Origin: an uncultured Clostridia bacterium
GTDB taxonomy: Bacteria; Bacillota; Clostridia; Christensenellales; Borkfalkiaceae
Length of the DNA: 64,000 nucleotides
Assembly: GCA_934271245.1 (NCBI GenBank)
Contig: CAKQQY010000001.1
Location: forward strand, 62,001-126,000
Direction: 5' to 3'
The notes under the pieces: model-generated
Databases searched by the model: none
Told to the model about the DNA's origin: nothing
The model's input: the letters and a program-made list of their open reading frames with translations, nothing else
Part shown: positions 45,500 to 53,981 of the stretch, piece by piece
Numbering within the stretch: position 1 is the first letter of the stretch
Layout: each line of letters begins with the position of its first letter
Position numbers and translations under genes: made by a program

Positions 45500-46974
45500 C
45501 GATTATCAGACCAGTTGTCGTCATCTTTTGCGTCCTGCCAAATTGCCGTTAGATAAGTATCTCCGACAACCTTTATTTTGGTTATTTTTACCCCGTTCTT
45601 TTTCCAACCGACGAACGTAAACTTCTTATTTTCGCTCTGCGTATAACTCGGAAGAACGATATTTATTTCCGTTTCCGTTCCGTATTTAAATTCGGCGTAA
45701 TAAGTTTTCTTTTCTTCGTCGTATTTAAGTCCGCCGACAACCACGTTATAAACCGTATCGAAATATATTCTGTAAGTTTTAAGTTCTCTCGCCGCTATAA
45801 CCGTGGTATCTTTCGTCAACGCAAGAATATCTTCCGTCGTCGTGACAGTTTCCCCGTTTATTTTCCAGACGTAAGCGTACTCTTCGTCGTCGTAAAGCAC
45901 AGGAATATCGCTTAACTTTAATTTTTCTCCGTTATTAAGAGAAATTTCCACGTCTTTTTTGCCGTTTCCGAGAACGAAAGTGATTTTATAAGACGTATTT
46001 TCTTTTATGCGGAACACTGGCTTTAAAGTAACCGAATCGGCTATACTCCATACTCCGTCTACCAAATCTTCGCCGTTTAACGTCCATTTAACGAAAGAAT
46101 AGCCGTCTTTTTTCGGTATCGGGAGAAAATACGGCGACCCGAATTCTACGGTGGAATAATACATATTTTTGCTTTCGTCTTTTAACGCTTCACCCGTAAA
46201 AGACACGCCTTCTTCGACGTCGAAAAAGACTTTATATCTCCTCGCTGTTTTTACCGCGTTTATTACGGTATTTTTATTTAAATTATTTATATCGAAACCT
46301 TCCCACGAAACAATATACCCTTTCGCTTGTTTCGGCGCAGGTATATCTTTTTCGGAAATCCGCGTTGTTTCTTGCGCGGAGTCCTTAAACGAAAGAACTA
46401 CGTCGTTTTCGTTTTCCTGTCTGAACACGACCTTATACGTCCAGACGGCATACATTGTTATCGAACAAACGCCGTCTTTTTCGTTGCAGATATTCCATTT
46501 GCCTGCCGAAGGAATTTCGGTATACGTCCAGGATTTATCCTGTTCGGGATAACTCATTTTCCACGCGCTCCAACCGCCGAAATCGTAACCGTCTTTAGTT
46601 GCTTCGGGCAAAGCATAATCCTGCCCGTAAACGTAATTTACGGAAGTCTGTTGCGTATTGCCGAAGTCTTTCAATTTACCGCCGCGCGAGTTAAAAACGG
46701 CGGTATACGTCTTGGGAGTTTCCACGCAATTAATAACGGTATCTTTTTTAACGTTTTTTATTTCGGACTTTTCCCATTTTACGGTATATCCGATTTTTGG
46801 TTTAGGCTCGGGGATATCCGTCAGATCTTCCCCGTCCTTAACGATTTTAACCACGTCGTCGTAAGAATCCTGAACGAATCTCACGGTGTGAGTGCCGGAA
46901 CTTCCGCCGCACGCAGAAAAAAACGATAATAAAGATATCGCAAGTAATATTAAAATAATCGGTATCTTTTTCAT
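45496..46974 (-). CDS. Secreted lipoprotein with InlB B-type (Listeria-Bacteroides) repeats
   Basis: 492 residues. Signal peptide with lipobox FFSACGG (Cys at about 22). The mature protein has at least three repeats of the Flg_new/InlB B type, each with TYxxxF-D ... GYxFxxWxxNG ... aromatic end; examples are GYDFGGWSAWK, GYSFVKWTLNG and KFTFVGWKKNG. Shorter intervening units read VVRFVQDSYDDVVKI and RQENENDVVLSF and may be diverged copies. Such repeats form beta-rich stalk or adhesion domains outside the cell. Probably exposes or binds glycan at the surface; no catalytic motif is visible. Preceded by a stable hairpin (46997-47027). Confidence 0.82.
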   Translation of the reverse strand: MKKIPIILILLAISLLSFFSACGGSSGTHTVRFVQDSYDDVVKIVKDGEDLTDIPEPKPKIGYTVKWEKSEIKNVKKDTVINCVETPKTYTAVFNSRGGKLKDFGNTQQTSVNYVYGQDYALPEATKDGYDFGGWSAWKMSYPEQDKSWTYTEIPSAGKWNICNEKDGVCSITMYAVWTYKVVFRQENENDVVLSFKDSAQETTRISEKDIPAPKQAKGYIVSWEGFDINNLNKNTVINAVKTARRYKVFFDVEEGVSFTGEALKDESKNMYYSTVEFGSPYFLPIPKKDGYSFVKWTLNGEDLVDGVWSIADSVTLKPVFRIKENTSYKITFVLGNGKKDVEISLNNGEKLKLSDIPVLYDDEEYAYVWKINGETVTTTEDILALTKDTTVIAARELKTYRIYFDTVYNVVVGGLKYDEEKKTYYAEFKYGTETEINIVLPSYTQSENKKFTFVGWKKNGVKITKIKVVGDTYLTAIWQDAKDDDNWSDNR

Positions 46975-46996
46975 AAACTCCCCTTATACTTTTGTA

Positions 46997-47027
46997 TTTC
47001 CGCCCGCCCCGAAAGAACGGGCGGAAA
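46997..47027 (-). other. Intercistronic hairpin in the glycan operon
   Basis: TTTCCGCCCG (46997-47006) and CGGGCGGAAA (47018-47027) form a perfect 10-bp stem with an 11-nt loop. No T run follows on minus, so it is more likely an RNA-processing or stability element than a terminator. It marks the largest gap (64 nt) in the operon. Confidence 0.55.
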
Positions 47028-47038
47028 CCATTAGTAAG

Positions 47039-49765
47039 TTAAGCCTTAAACGTAGGAACGTTATTTCCCGTAACGCTCCACATTCCGCTTTCCGTAAACG
47101 ACGTATAGTCGTTAGCCGCTTCGGTCATTTCCGTTTCGGTATCGTAGCGTTTAATACCGATGTAGCAATTCTCGGAATCTTTATTTTCCCCGTCAAACTG
47201 TCTTGTTGATAAAACCGAAAGTTTTGTTGTTGAAATTACGTATACGTTGGTAAATGCGTTTGCTTTATCACCGTCGTACAGGTAATTTGCATTAGAAGAA
47301 ACAAACGAACCGTAAGCGCCTAAACCGCTGTCGTAAACGTTAAGTCTATCGCCCGTATTCCCTAAAACGTCGCCGAGTTTGATTATGACGTTGTTCATCG
47401 TAGAATTGTAAATCGAAGAAGCCATCATCGCTCTCGCCCATACGTTAGGAAGACTTTCCGCGTTCATATAAACGTTTTCGATATCAGCGCTTACGATATA
47501 CCAGGCAAGCGTTACGATATTCGATTGATTCGTATATTTCAGATCTTTGAAAGCAACGTTTTTAACCGTGCCGCCGTTTATCAAGCCGAATATACCGAGC
47601 TGACCTACGGTGAGATTGCTTATCGAATGACCGTTTCCGTCGAACGTGCCTTTAAGCCCCGCATTGCCGTAACCTTCGTTCATAAAATATCTGCCGGAAA
47701 CGCCCGTTACAGCGTAAGCAATACCCGTCGCATGAGTATAACCCGTTGCGTCGATATCGTTTGCAAGCAAATAGTAACCTTTGAATTCGCCCGTTTTATC
47801 GCTAATGGTAAATACGGCGAGATCTTCTTTTACTCTCAATATCTTGGTTACGATTTTAATATTTACGCTGTAATCTACGGTATCGGTGGAAAGAACCACG
47901 TTATGAACCGTTCCGTCGCCGATAAATTCCGCGCCGTTATACGTAAACGCAAGTTTGTTTTCGTTTACGCTTACGGAATACCCTGCGGTGTTATCGGTTG
48001 CGGACGCTATAACAACATTTTCTTCGCCGAATATCGCCAACGTGTCGGCGGAAGTAAATCCGTCTTCGGTTGCGTAATCGATAGTTCCTTTAACGGTCTT
48101 CGTAGCGCGTTGACCGTTGAACACGGGATAATCGCCTTCGGTATTCCATACTTTAGAATTAGCAAACGAAGTGTAGTCGTTTTCGCTTTCGGCAAATTCG
48201 CCGTAATCGTTATAACGCTTTATTCCGACGTAAACGTTTTCCGCGCCTGTATTTTCCGCGTCGTAAGATTTAGAGCCTACGGTAAGCGGCGTTTTGGAAA
48301 CAACGTAGATATTTTTGGATTCTGCGTTCAACGCAGCGTAAGTAAAGGCGTAAGAACCGTATCCGCCGTAAACGTTTACAGGAACGTTGGTAAGTTCTAC
48401 GATAACGTTTTTAACTACCGTCGTCGTACTTATCTTTCCTGCGAATGCCGCTCTGTTCCAACTTTCGGGTAAACTCTTTATCGAAACGAAAACGTTTTCG
48501 ATTGCGCCCTTGTACGTATACCAGGCAATGGCGGCGGTGTTCGCGCCCGTCATCGTAACGTTGGTAAGCGCAACGTTTTTAACGGTACCTTCGTAAATCG
48601 TTCCGAAAAGGCTGCATTTATCGAGATTTAATCCGCTGATAGTATGACCTAATCCGTCGAAAGTTCCCGTAAGCCCCCTTAACTTGGTATCAGGTAAGTA
48701 ATCCGATCCGGCGCTGATATTCGCAATCGCCGAAGTATGAGTATAACCCGACGCGTCGATATCGTTACCCAAAACGTAATATCCGTTAAATTCGGAATCT
48801 TCGGCGGTCGTTTTGAACACTTCAAGATCAGCTGCCTTAGTCAAAATCTTCGTAACGGCTTTAAACGTACGTTTATACGCTGCGTTCGTATCGGCGTTAT
48901 AGAAAGTAAGCGAATAATCTTTGCCGTCGGTCAAGCCTTCGATACCCGTTAAATTCAAGGTTTCGGTGCCGTCCGTAACGGAAACCGCAGAAACCCTTTT
49001 CGCCCCGTAATAGACCGTATAATCGCCCGTAGGAAGATTTTCGGTCGTTACTACGCCGGAAAGAACGGAATTATCGTAATAAGCGTCCTCGCCGTAAACG
49101 TCAGTTACGGTAAGCGCGCCGCCGAGATAGGCTTCGAGAGCCGATTTCTGTTCGGGCTTATAATCGCCGCTGACGAGTAAGTCGAGAGCAACCCCGCTCA
49201 TAGAACGCAAGTTATCAGTTTTGTACGCTTCGACGGTCGTGGTGGTTTCTCCGACGGTAATTTTCGCTACCGCTTTAACGTTAAGTTCGGTCGCATAAGC
49301 CTTTTTGATAGCGGCTTCGACGAGAGAAGTCAATTCTTCACCCGTTTTGCCCGCTTCTTCGTACATTGCGGTAAGGTCGTTTCTTAAGTTATCGTAATAA
49401 ATAACTTCGCGATAATTAAAAACTCCGTTTTCGAAAATCGGGTCGGCAGCCTTGTATTCGAGCGGATTCTTTAAGTTTTCGCCTGCGCCGATTACGGTGT
49501 AAAACTCTACCGCGGCGTTGTTGCCGTATTTCGCTAAAAGACCGTTATAATACTCTTCTGTAACGACGGTGGAAAACCTTATGCCCGATTCGCCGTCTTT
49601 AAGACGGACAGCCGCTCCCTTTTCTACGTAAAAGCCCTGTTCCGCGGAAACGCTTTCCGCCTTGGCGGCAGTCGTCGTTCCGACAAAAGCAAGACTTGCC
49701 ACGGAAAGGCAAACGACGGCGCATAATGACAAAACGACGGTCGCTATTCTCTTTACACTATTCAT
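47039..49765 (-). CDS. Large secreted protein with two GLUG-type repeat units
   Basis: 908 residues with a Sec signal peptide (RIATVVLSLCAVVCLSVASLAF, cut near residue 36) and no lipobox or LPXTG. An N-terminal domain of about 250 residues (EKGAAVRLKDGESGIRFSTVV) is followed by two repeat units of roughly 250 residues. Each unit runs from a DLxVF start through NDIDAxGYTH, GTFDGxGHxISxL, IFGxIxxGTVKNVA, AWY, IENVxM, GIKRYD to an F/W end. The GTFDGNGH-IFG-GTVKNV pattern matches GLUG/beta-helix surface domains. The second unit is very close to the one in the lipoprotein at 49905. It is coupled to a 42-residue gene (TGATG). A surface or extracellular glycan-binding role is inferred; no catalytic residues are recognised. 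Confidence 0.8.
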   Translation of the reverse strand: MNSVKRIATVVLSLCAVVCLSVASLAFVGTTTAAKAESVSAEQGFYVEKGAAVRLKDGESGIRFSTVVTEEYYNGLLAKYGNNAAVEFYTVIGAGENLKNPLEYKAADPIFENGVFNYREVIYYDNLRNDLTAMYEEAGKTGEELTSLVEAAIKKAYATELNVKAVAKITVGETTTTVEAYKTDNLRSMSGVALDLLVSGDYKPEQKSALEAYLGGALTVTDVYGEDAYYDNSVLSGVVTTENLPTGDYTVYYGAKRVSAVSVTDGTETLNLTGIEGLTDGKDYSLTFYNADTNAAYKRTFKAVTKILTKAADLEVFKTTAEDSEFNGYYVLGNDIDASGYTHTSAIANISAGSDYLPDTKLRGLTGTFDGLGHTISGLNLDKCSLFGTIYEGTVKNVALTNVTMTGANTAAIAWYTYKGAIENVFVSIKSLPESWNRAAFAGKISTTTVVKNVIVELTNVPVNVYGGYGSYAFTYAALNAESKNIYVVSKTPLTVGSKSYDAENTGAENVYVGIKRYNDYGEFAESENDYTSFANSKVWNTEGDYPVFNGQRATKTVKGTIDYATEDGFTSADTLAIFGEENVVIASATDNTAGYSVSVNENKLAFTYNGAEFIGDGTVHNVVLSTDTVDYSVNIKIVTKILRVKEDLAVFTISDKTGEFKGYYLLANDIDATGYTHATGIAYAVTGVSGRYFMNEGYGNAGLKGTFDGNGHSISNLTVGQLGIFGLINGGTVKNVAFKDLKYTNQSNIVTLAWYIVSADIENVYMNAESLPNVWARAMMASSIYNSTMNNVIIKLGDVLGNTGDRLNVYDSGLGAYGSFVSSNANYLYDGDKANAFTNVYVISTTKLSVLSTRQFDGENKDSENCYIGIKRYDTETEMTEAANDYTSFTESGMWSVTGNNVPTFKA
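47042..47850 (-). repeat. GLUG-type unit, copy B of the 908-aa protein
   Basis: Encodes the C-terminal unit, from ILRVKEDLAVF to the end. By eye it matches the unit at 49908-50712 closely at protein level (blocks such as LKGTFDGNGH, NVAFKDLKY and NVYVISTTKLSVLST are near identical) and also clearly in DNA. Confidence 0.8.
48105..48860 (-). repeat. GLUG-type unit, copy A of the 908-aa protein (diverged)
   Basis: Encodes AADLEVF through DYPVFNGQ. It shares the framework NDIDASGYTH, GTFDGLGHTISGL, GTVKNVALTNV and VYVGIKRY with the other two copies but is more diverged, so it is the older duplicate. Confidence 0.75.
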
Positions 49766-49893
49766 CAGTCGTTACCTCCCCAGTCTATCCAGCCTATATC
49801 AAAAGGTCTGGACCCCATGTTCGAAGCCGCCAGAACGTCTTCGAACGCGCCCGCTATAATGATTATTTCGGGCGGTATATAGTTCTTTTGCAT
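49765..49893 (-). CDS. 42-residue small protein, coupled to the GLUG-repeat protein
   Basis: A short gene with a near-perfect AGGAGG 4 nt before ATG 49893 and a TGA that overlaps the next ATG (TGATG). The protein begins MQKNYIPPEIIII, continues AFEDVLAAS and ends in a Gly/Trp/Asp-rich tail (DIGWIDWGGND). The Y-x-P-P-E-x-x-x-I ... EDVL-x-A/S pattern with a Gly/Asp-rich tail resembles short unannotated proteins I recall from gut Clostridia near surface or peptide genes. It has no signal peptide or membrane helix. The ribosome binding site overlaps the stop of the preceding lipoprotein gene. It may be a real small protein, a peptide signal, or a translational coupler for the downstream gene; the function is unknown. 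Confidence 0.7.
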   Translation of the reverse strand: MQKNYIPPEIIIIAGAFEDVLAASNMGSRPFDIGWIDWGGND

Positions 49894-49904
49894 ATATCCT
49901 CCTT

Positions 49905-51857
49905 TTATTTTCCGAATACGGGAATACCGCTACTTATATCCCAGTATCCGCTTGTTTTAAAAGATTCGTAATTTCCTTGCGCGGAAACCATTTCTTCCAC
50001 GTTGTCGTACCGTTTGATACCCTTATAACAATTTTCGGAATCTTTATTTTCGCCGTCGTAACTTTTTGTCGATAAAACGGAAAGTTTAGTCGTCGAAATT
50101 ACGTATACGTTGGTAAACGCGTTCGGCGCATATCCGTCGGCTTCGAGAGCCGCGTTAGTCGCAACGAACGAACCGTAAGCCCCCAAGTCGCTCTTTTGAT
50201 TGAGATTTGCTCCGGTATTTCCCAGAACTTCGCCGAGTTCGATTATTACGTTGTTCATAGTCGATTGATAAATCGAAGAACCAACCATCGTTCTCGCCCA
50301 GACCGCTGGAAGACTTGCCGCGCTCATATATACGTTTTCAATCGTGGCGTCGAGTATGTACCAGGCAAGGGTTGCGATATTCGATTTATTCGAATATTTC
50401 AAATCCTTAAACGCAACGTTTTTAATCGTTCCGCCGTTAATAACGCCGAATATTCCGCACTGTCCGACGGTAAGATTGCTTATCGTATGTCCGTTTCCGT
50501 CGAACGTGCCTTTAAGTCCGCACTTATCGTATTCCTCCGTAGCAAACCATCTGCCTGAAGCGCCCGTCAAATCGTAACTGACCCCCGTCGCCTGAGTATA
50601 ACCCGTCGCGTCGATGTCGTTTGCAACGAGATAATACCCCGTAAACTCGCCGATTTTGCCGTTTATGGTAAACACGTCGAGATCTTCCGCTTTCTTTATG
50701 ATACGGGTATAAACTTTTAATTTAAGATTATAACCGCATTTATTCGTAGAAACGGTTACGTTAACGACCGACGGAGTACCGGAAGATTCGATTCCTTTAA
50801 GTTTATTGTTTTCTATCGTTATAGAATTTTCGCCCGTATAAGCTTCGACTATATCGCATTCTTCGCCGAAGATTTCGGTAAGCGGTAAATCCCCGTCGTA
50901 AGCGGAAAACATAATTTCGTCGTTATAATCGGCAACGGGAACTTTTACTTTTACGTTATAAATCTTCTTATGTTCCGCGCCCAAAGAGTCAACGCAATAC
51001 ACTTTTATCTGCGCTTTGCCGTACGCTTTCGCGGTTAAAACGTTGTTCGTTTCGTCGTATTCGACCGAGTTTTCACCGCTGATAACCTGACATTTCGCTT
51101 CTATCGCGTTACCGTTTTCGTACGCTTTCGGAACGAACTGCATTTGCGTTTTATATGTGGTACCGCAAAATTCTTTCATTGAAAAAAGCGATATTTCGCC
51201 GTCGCCGCCGTCAACGTTATCGTTTACGAACAGTTCTATTTCGTGTTTTACTTCGATAGTAACTTTTGCCGTCAGAGTCAAGTCGACGTTTCTCCATTTA
51301 GCCGTAACGGTAATTTCGGTAGAGCCTTTCTGCGAAGGTTTGAAAACGCCGCCCGTGATGGTTCCCAGAACGGGATTCTGCGAATACTCGAGTTCGGCGT
51401 CGTCGTAAGTTTCGCCGCGGAACCTTACGTTTGCAGACAAGTCGAAACCGTCGGTAATGCCGATAACAAGTTTTTCGTCGTTTTCGCAAGCAGTAAAGTT
51501 AAGAGTCGGAATCGCGTCGCCGATACCGACGGTCGCAGTCATACTCGTTTCAAGTTTTCCGACTTTAGCGGTAATTCTCGCGGTACCTGCTCGTAAAGCG
51601 GTTACCAAACCGTCGGACGTCGTCGTCAGAACTGAATCGTTATCCGAAGCGTAAATTATCGCTTCGTCAGATTCGCCGTCGTAAACCGCCGACACGTAAC
51701 GAGTTTCCCCTATTACGAAAGTAACTTCGCTTTCGCTAAATTTCAGCGTTTCCGTTTTGCCCGAACCGTTATCCGTATTCCCGCAGGAAACGAAAAACGA
51801 CGCGGTCATCAACGATAAGACTAAAATCAGCGATAAAATGATGTTTTTTTGTTTCAT
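49905..51857 (-). CDS. Secreted lipoprotein with Ig-like region and one GLUG-type unit
   Basis: 650 residues. The signal ends TASFFVSCGN (lipobox Cys). Residues about 35-385 hold Ig-like beta domains; the first (ESEVTFVIGETRYVSAVYD ... GLVTALRAGTARITAKVG) is of the BIG_2 type and others follow (GKAQIKVYCVDS). Residues from about 385 form a GLUG-type unit nearly identical in layout to that of the 908-residue neighbour. Thus an anchored Ig stalk carries the same terminal unit that the neighbour releases or displays. GGGGG lies upstream of ATG 51857. Surface attachment and glycan or cell-wall binding are inferred. Confidence 0.82.
   Translation of the reverse strand: MKQKNIILSLILVLSLMTASFFVSCGNTDNGSGKTETLKFSESEVTFVIGETRYVSAVYDGESDEAIIYASDNDSVLTTTSDGLVTALRAGTARITAKVGKLETSMTATVGIGDAIPTLNFTACENDEKLVIGITDGFDLSANVRFRGETYDDAELEYSQNPVLGTITGGVFKPSQKGSTEITVTAKWRNVDLTLTAKVTIEVKHEIELFVNDNVDGGDGEISLFSMKEFCGTTYKTQMQFVPKAYENGNAIEAKCQVISGENSVEYDETNNVLTAKAYGKAQIKVYCVDSLGAEHKKIYNVKVKVPVADYNDEIMFSAYDGDLPLTEIFGEECDIVEAYTGENSITIENNKLKGIESSGTPSVVNVTVSTNKCGYNLKLKVYTRIIKKAEDLDVFTINGKIGEFTGYYLVANDIDATGYTQATGVSYDLTGASGRWFATEEYDKCGLKGTFDGNGHTISNLTVGQCGIFGVINGGTIKNVAFKDLKYSNKSNIATLAWYILDATIENVYMSAASLPAVWARTMVGSSIYQSTMNNVIIELGEVLGNTGANLNQKSDLGAYGSFVATNAALEADGYAPNAFTNVYVISTTKLSVLSTKSYDGENKDSENCYKGIKRYDNVEEMVSAQGNYESFKTSGYWDISSGIPVFGK
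49908..50712 (-). repeat. GLUG-type unit of the 650-aa lipoprotein
   Basis: Third copy of the unit, from RIIKKAEDLDVF to the end of the lipoprotein. Close to the copy at 47042-47850, which indicates recent duplication or gene conversion between the two genes. Confidence 0.8.
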
Positions 51858-51871
51858 ATAAACTTCCCCCG

Positions 51872-53968
51872 TTATACGTTTTTATAAAAATCTCTGAAAG
51901 AACCGGAAGTTCCTTCCCGTTCAAGATTCTTAGACAAATCCAACGTTTTATCAATATCTTCGCAAATTGCCAAAAGTCTTTGTTTTTCGCTTAGCGAAAT
52001 GTCGTCCGCATAAAATTTCAGTATCCAGTATAAAGGCGATATCATTTCCATTCCGATATGATTTTTAATCATCGTATAAGTTTCGTTATCGGTATCTTTA
52101 TACTTCTCTATCGCCGCCAACGCTTCGTCGCAACGATTCAGGAATGAATACATAGTGTTAAGCGGAACGTAAAGTTTGTTTTCTTTCGCGTTGCCGCAAC
52201 TGTAAGTACCGTATAAATTGTATTTGTAACAAATATTTACGTAATGCGCTCGCGCTTCGGTAAACAACCGTTTCATGACGGGCGCCGCTTCTTTATACAT
52301 TGCCTTAAAATACTTATCTATCAAATCGCTTGCTTTAAGCGAACTGTTCCAGCCGAGTTTACTGTTTAAATAACTTCCTAACTGGCGGAAATTAGTGGTA
52401 ACGCTCATCGTATTGGAACTCTGATGATAATAGGTTTTAGTATTGTTCGCCGCCATCAACGCGTACGCGTCTTCGTTAAAATACGAGAAAAAATCGTAAA
52501 ACCAGTTGTACGTTCTGAAATTTATCCAGTAACTGTAATTCCATACGAAATCGGTTAAAGCCGCCCAACCCCTTATATTGTTTGCGGCAAACTTATTCGT
52601 TTCGGAATAAACGCTCTGGGTGTAGTCCGCGTCGATATTAGCAAGCCATACGCCGATATTGTCGCGCATCAAGACTTTATCGTCGACGGGCGTCGCTTCC
52701 CCCTTGTCGTTATACGTGCAAGGCGCCATAGTGTACATATAATAAGCAAAGAATATTATGTGGTAATCTTCCCTTACGTACGGGGTTCTGTCGTCGTCCA
52801 CGCGGTCGATTCCCGATTCTTCCCTTATCATTTTGCTTATATCGCCGTCGCCGTCGAAAAGTTCGGATAACGGTTTACCTTTCGTCCATTCGTCCACGAT
52901 TCTTCCGACTTCGTTGAAAAAGATGATAACCGCGGCGGAGTTAGTTCCGTAAATATTCGAATACCTTGCGCATTCGGTGCAGGTACAACCGTTCTGATTG
53001 TCTTCGCACGAAATGGTTACTACCGTTTCCGGCGGATCGTTCTCGGTTGCGGGGCTGGCGATAAACGCGTCGATTACTTTTGCGGCGGCGTACTGCGTCA
53101 TCATTTTGAATTCTTCTGACGAACCGTGCGCCGTGTAGCACATCTGACTTCCGTTATCGCTGTACCAGGAGCCGTGCGCGGCAAACAAATCGGATCTCGG
53201 AAAAACGGTTTCGGTGTTGGTATCTTTTTTACCGTTCTTATACACGCCGAACTTCGGATAAACGGTGAGTTCGTACGCATTATCCCAGTACGGATGAATT
53301 TCTCTCATTCTCGCGGGATAATATTCGTCGTAAGTTACGTCTAACGCGAGCATAGAACCGCCGTCCTGAAAACGCACGGGTATATCGGGAATATCCGTAA
53401 CCTTATAATCGCGGAGTTTTACCGAAGTAACGTTTCTGTCTATGGAAATGCAATCGTTATAAAAACAATCGTAGTTAAAGTTTATTTCCATAAAGGTGTA
53501 TACCGCGTAGAGAGTTCCTTCGTCGGTACCGCCGACAAGGAACACCGACTGCCCTTCGGTTACGATTTTGTGTCCTTCCGTTCCCAACGTCTTTTTATCC
53601 GCCGTTATGCCCGCGGCGGTTAATAACGAAGTTTTGCCGAGCGATATATATTTCGCGTTTTCGTCGTGCGTCGCCTGATCGTCGGTTACGGTGTTAAGAC
53701 TTATACCCGTCGCCTGCAAAAAGAGATAGTTAAATTCCCTTTTCGCCATTTTTATGTATTTCGATTGTTCGGACGGAACGACGAGTTTATATTCCGTTTT
53801 ACCGTTTTTTACTATGTAATCGTCGTTTCTTTCGGGCGCGGTATAGTCGTGATTGCCGTTATATACGGTTCTTCCGACGGTTTCTTCCCTTTCGCCGCAA
53901 CCGGCTACGCAAAAGGTAATAGTAAAAGCAAGCAAACACGAAATTATTTTAATTAACTTTTTATTCAT
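51872..53968 (-). CDS. Secreted DUF4838-family lipoprotein
   Basis: 698 residues. Lipoprotein signal with CVAGCGE lipobox. An alpha-glucuronidase N-terminal-like domain comes first (KLVVPSEQSKYIKMAKREF ... HKIVTEGQSVFLVGGTDEGTLYAVYTFME). The DUF4838 barrel-like domain follows, with CTCTECARYSNIY (C-x-C-x-x-C) and YYMYTMAPCTY. The same layout occurs in the cytosolic gene at 61036, which suggests one family used on both sides of the membrane. No DUF4838 activity is established to my knowledge; a glycosidase role is inferred from the GH67-like N domain and the neighbours. Confidence 0.85.
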   Translation of the reverse strand: MNKKLIKIISCLLAFTITFCVAGCGEREETVGRTVYNGNHDYTAPERNDDYIVKNGKTEYKLVVPSEQSKYIKMAKREFNYLFLQATGISLNTVTDDQATHDENAKYISLGKTSLLTAAGITADKKTLGTEGHKIVTEGQSVFLVGGTDEGTLYAVYTFMEINFNYDCFYNDCISIDRNVTSVKLRDYKVTDIPDIPVRFQDGGSMLALDVTYDEYYPARMREIHPYWDNAYELTVYPKFGVYKNGKKDTNTETVFPRSDLFAAHGSWYSDNGSQMCYTAHGSSEEFKMMTQYAAAKVIDAFIASPATENDPPETVVTISCEDNQNGCTCTECARYSNIYGTNSAAVIIFFNEVGRIVDEWTKGKPLSELFDGDGDISKMIREESGIDRVDDDRTPYVREDYHIIFFAYYMYTMAPCTYNDKGEATPVDDKVLMRDNIGVWLANIDADYTQSVYSETNKFAANNIRGWAALTDFVWNYSYWINFRTYNWFYDFFSYFNEDAYALMAANNTKTYYHQSSNTMSVTTNFRQLGSYLNSKLGWNSSLKASDLIDKYFKAMYKEAAPVMKRLFTEARAHYVNICYKYNLYGTYSCGNAKENKLYVPLNTMYSFLNRCDEALAAIEKYKDTDNETYTMIKNHIGMEMISPLYWILKFYADDISLSEKQRLLAICEDIDKTLDLSKNLEREGTSGSFRDFYKNV

Positions 53969-53981
53969 ATTAGTCTCCCCT

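Noticed and set aside
46327..46929. 200-residue plus-strand frame antisense to the InlB-repeat lipoprotein
   Set aside because: Opposite a lipoprotein with signal peptide and recognisable repeats; composition is that of a reversed coding strand.
47525..48472. 315-residue plus-strand frame antisense to the GLUG-type protein
   Set aside because: It is opposite a convincing secreted protein with repeat conservation. The translated sequence is rich in Arg, Val and Tyr as expected from reading a TCG/GAA-rich gene backwards, and no ribosome binding site is seen.
47042..50712. CRISPR or tandem DNA repeat array
   Set aside because: The repeats are long coding units in open reading frames, with spacing and divergence of domain duplication, not short direct repeats with spacers.
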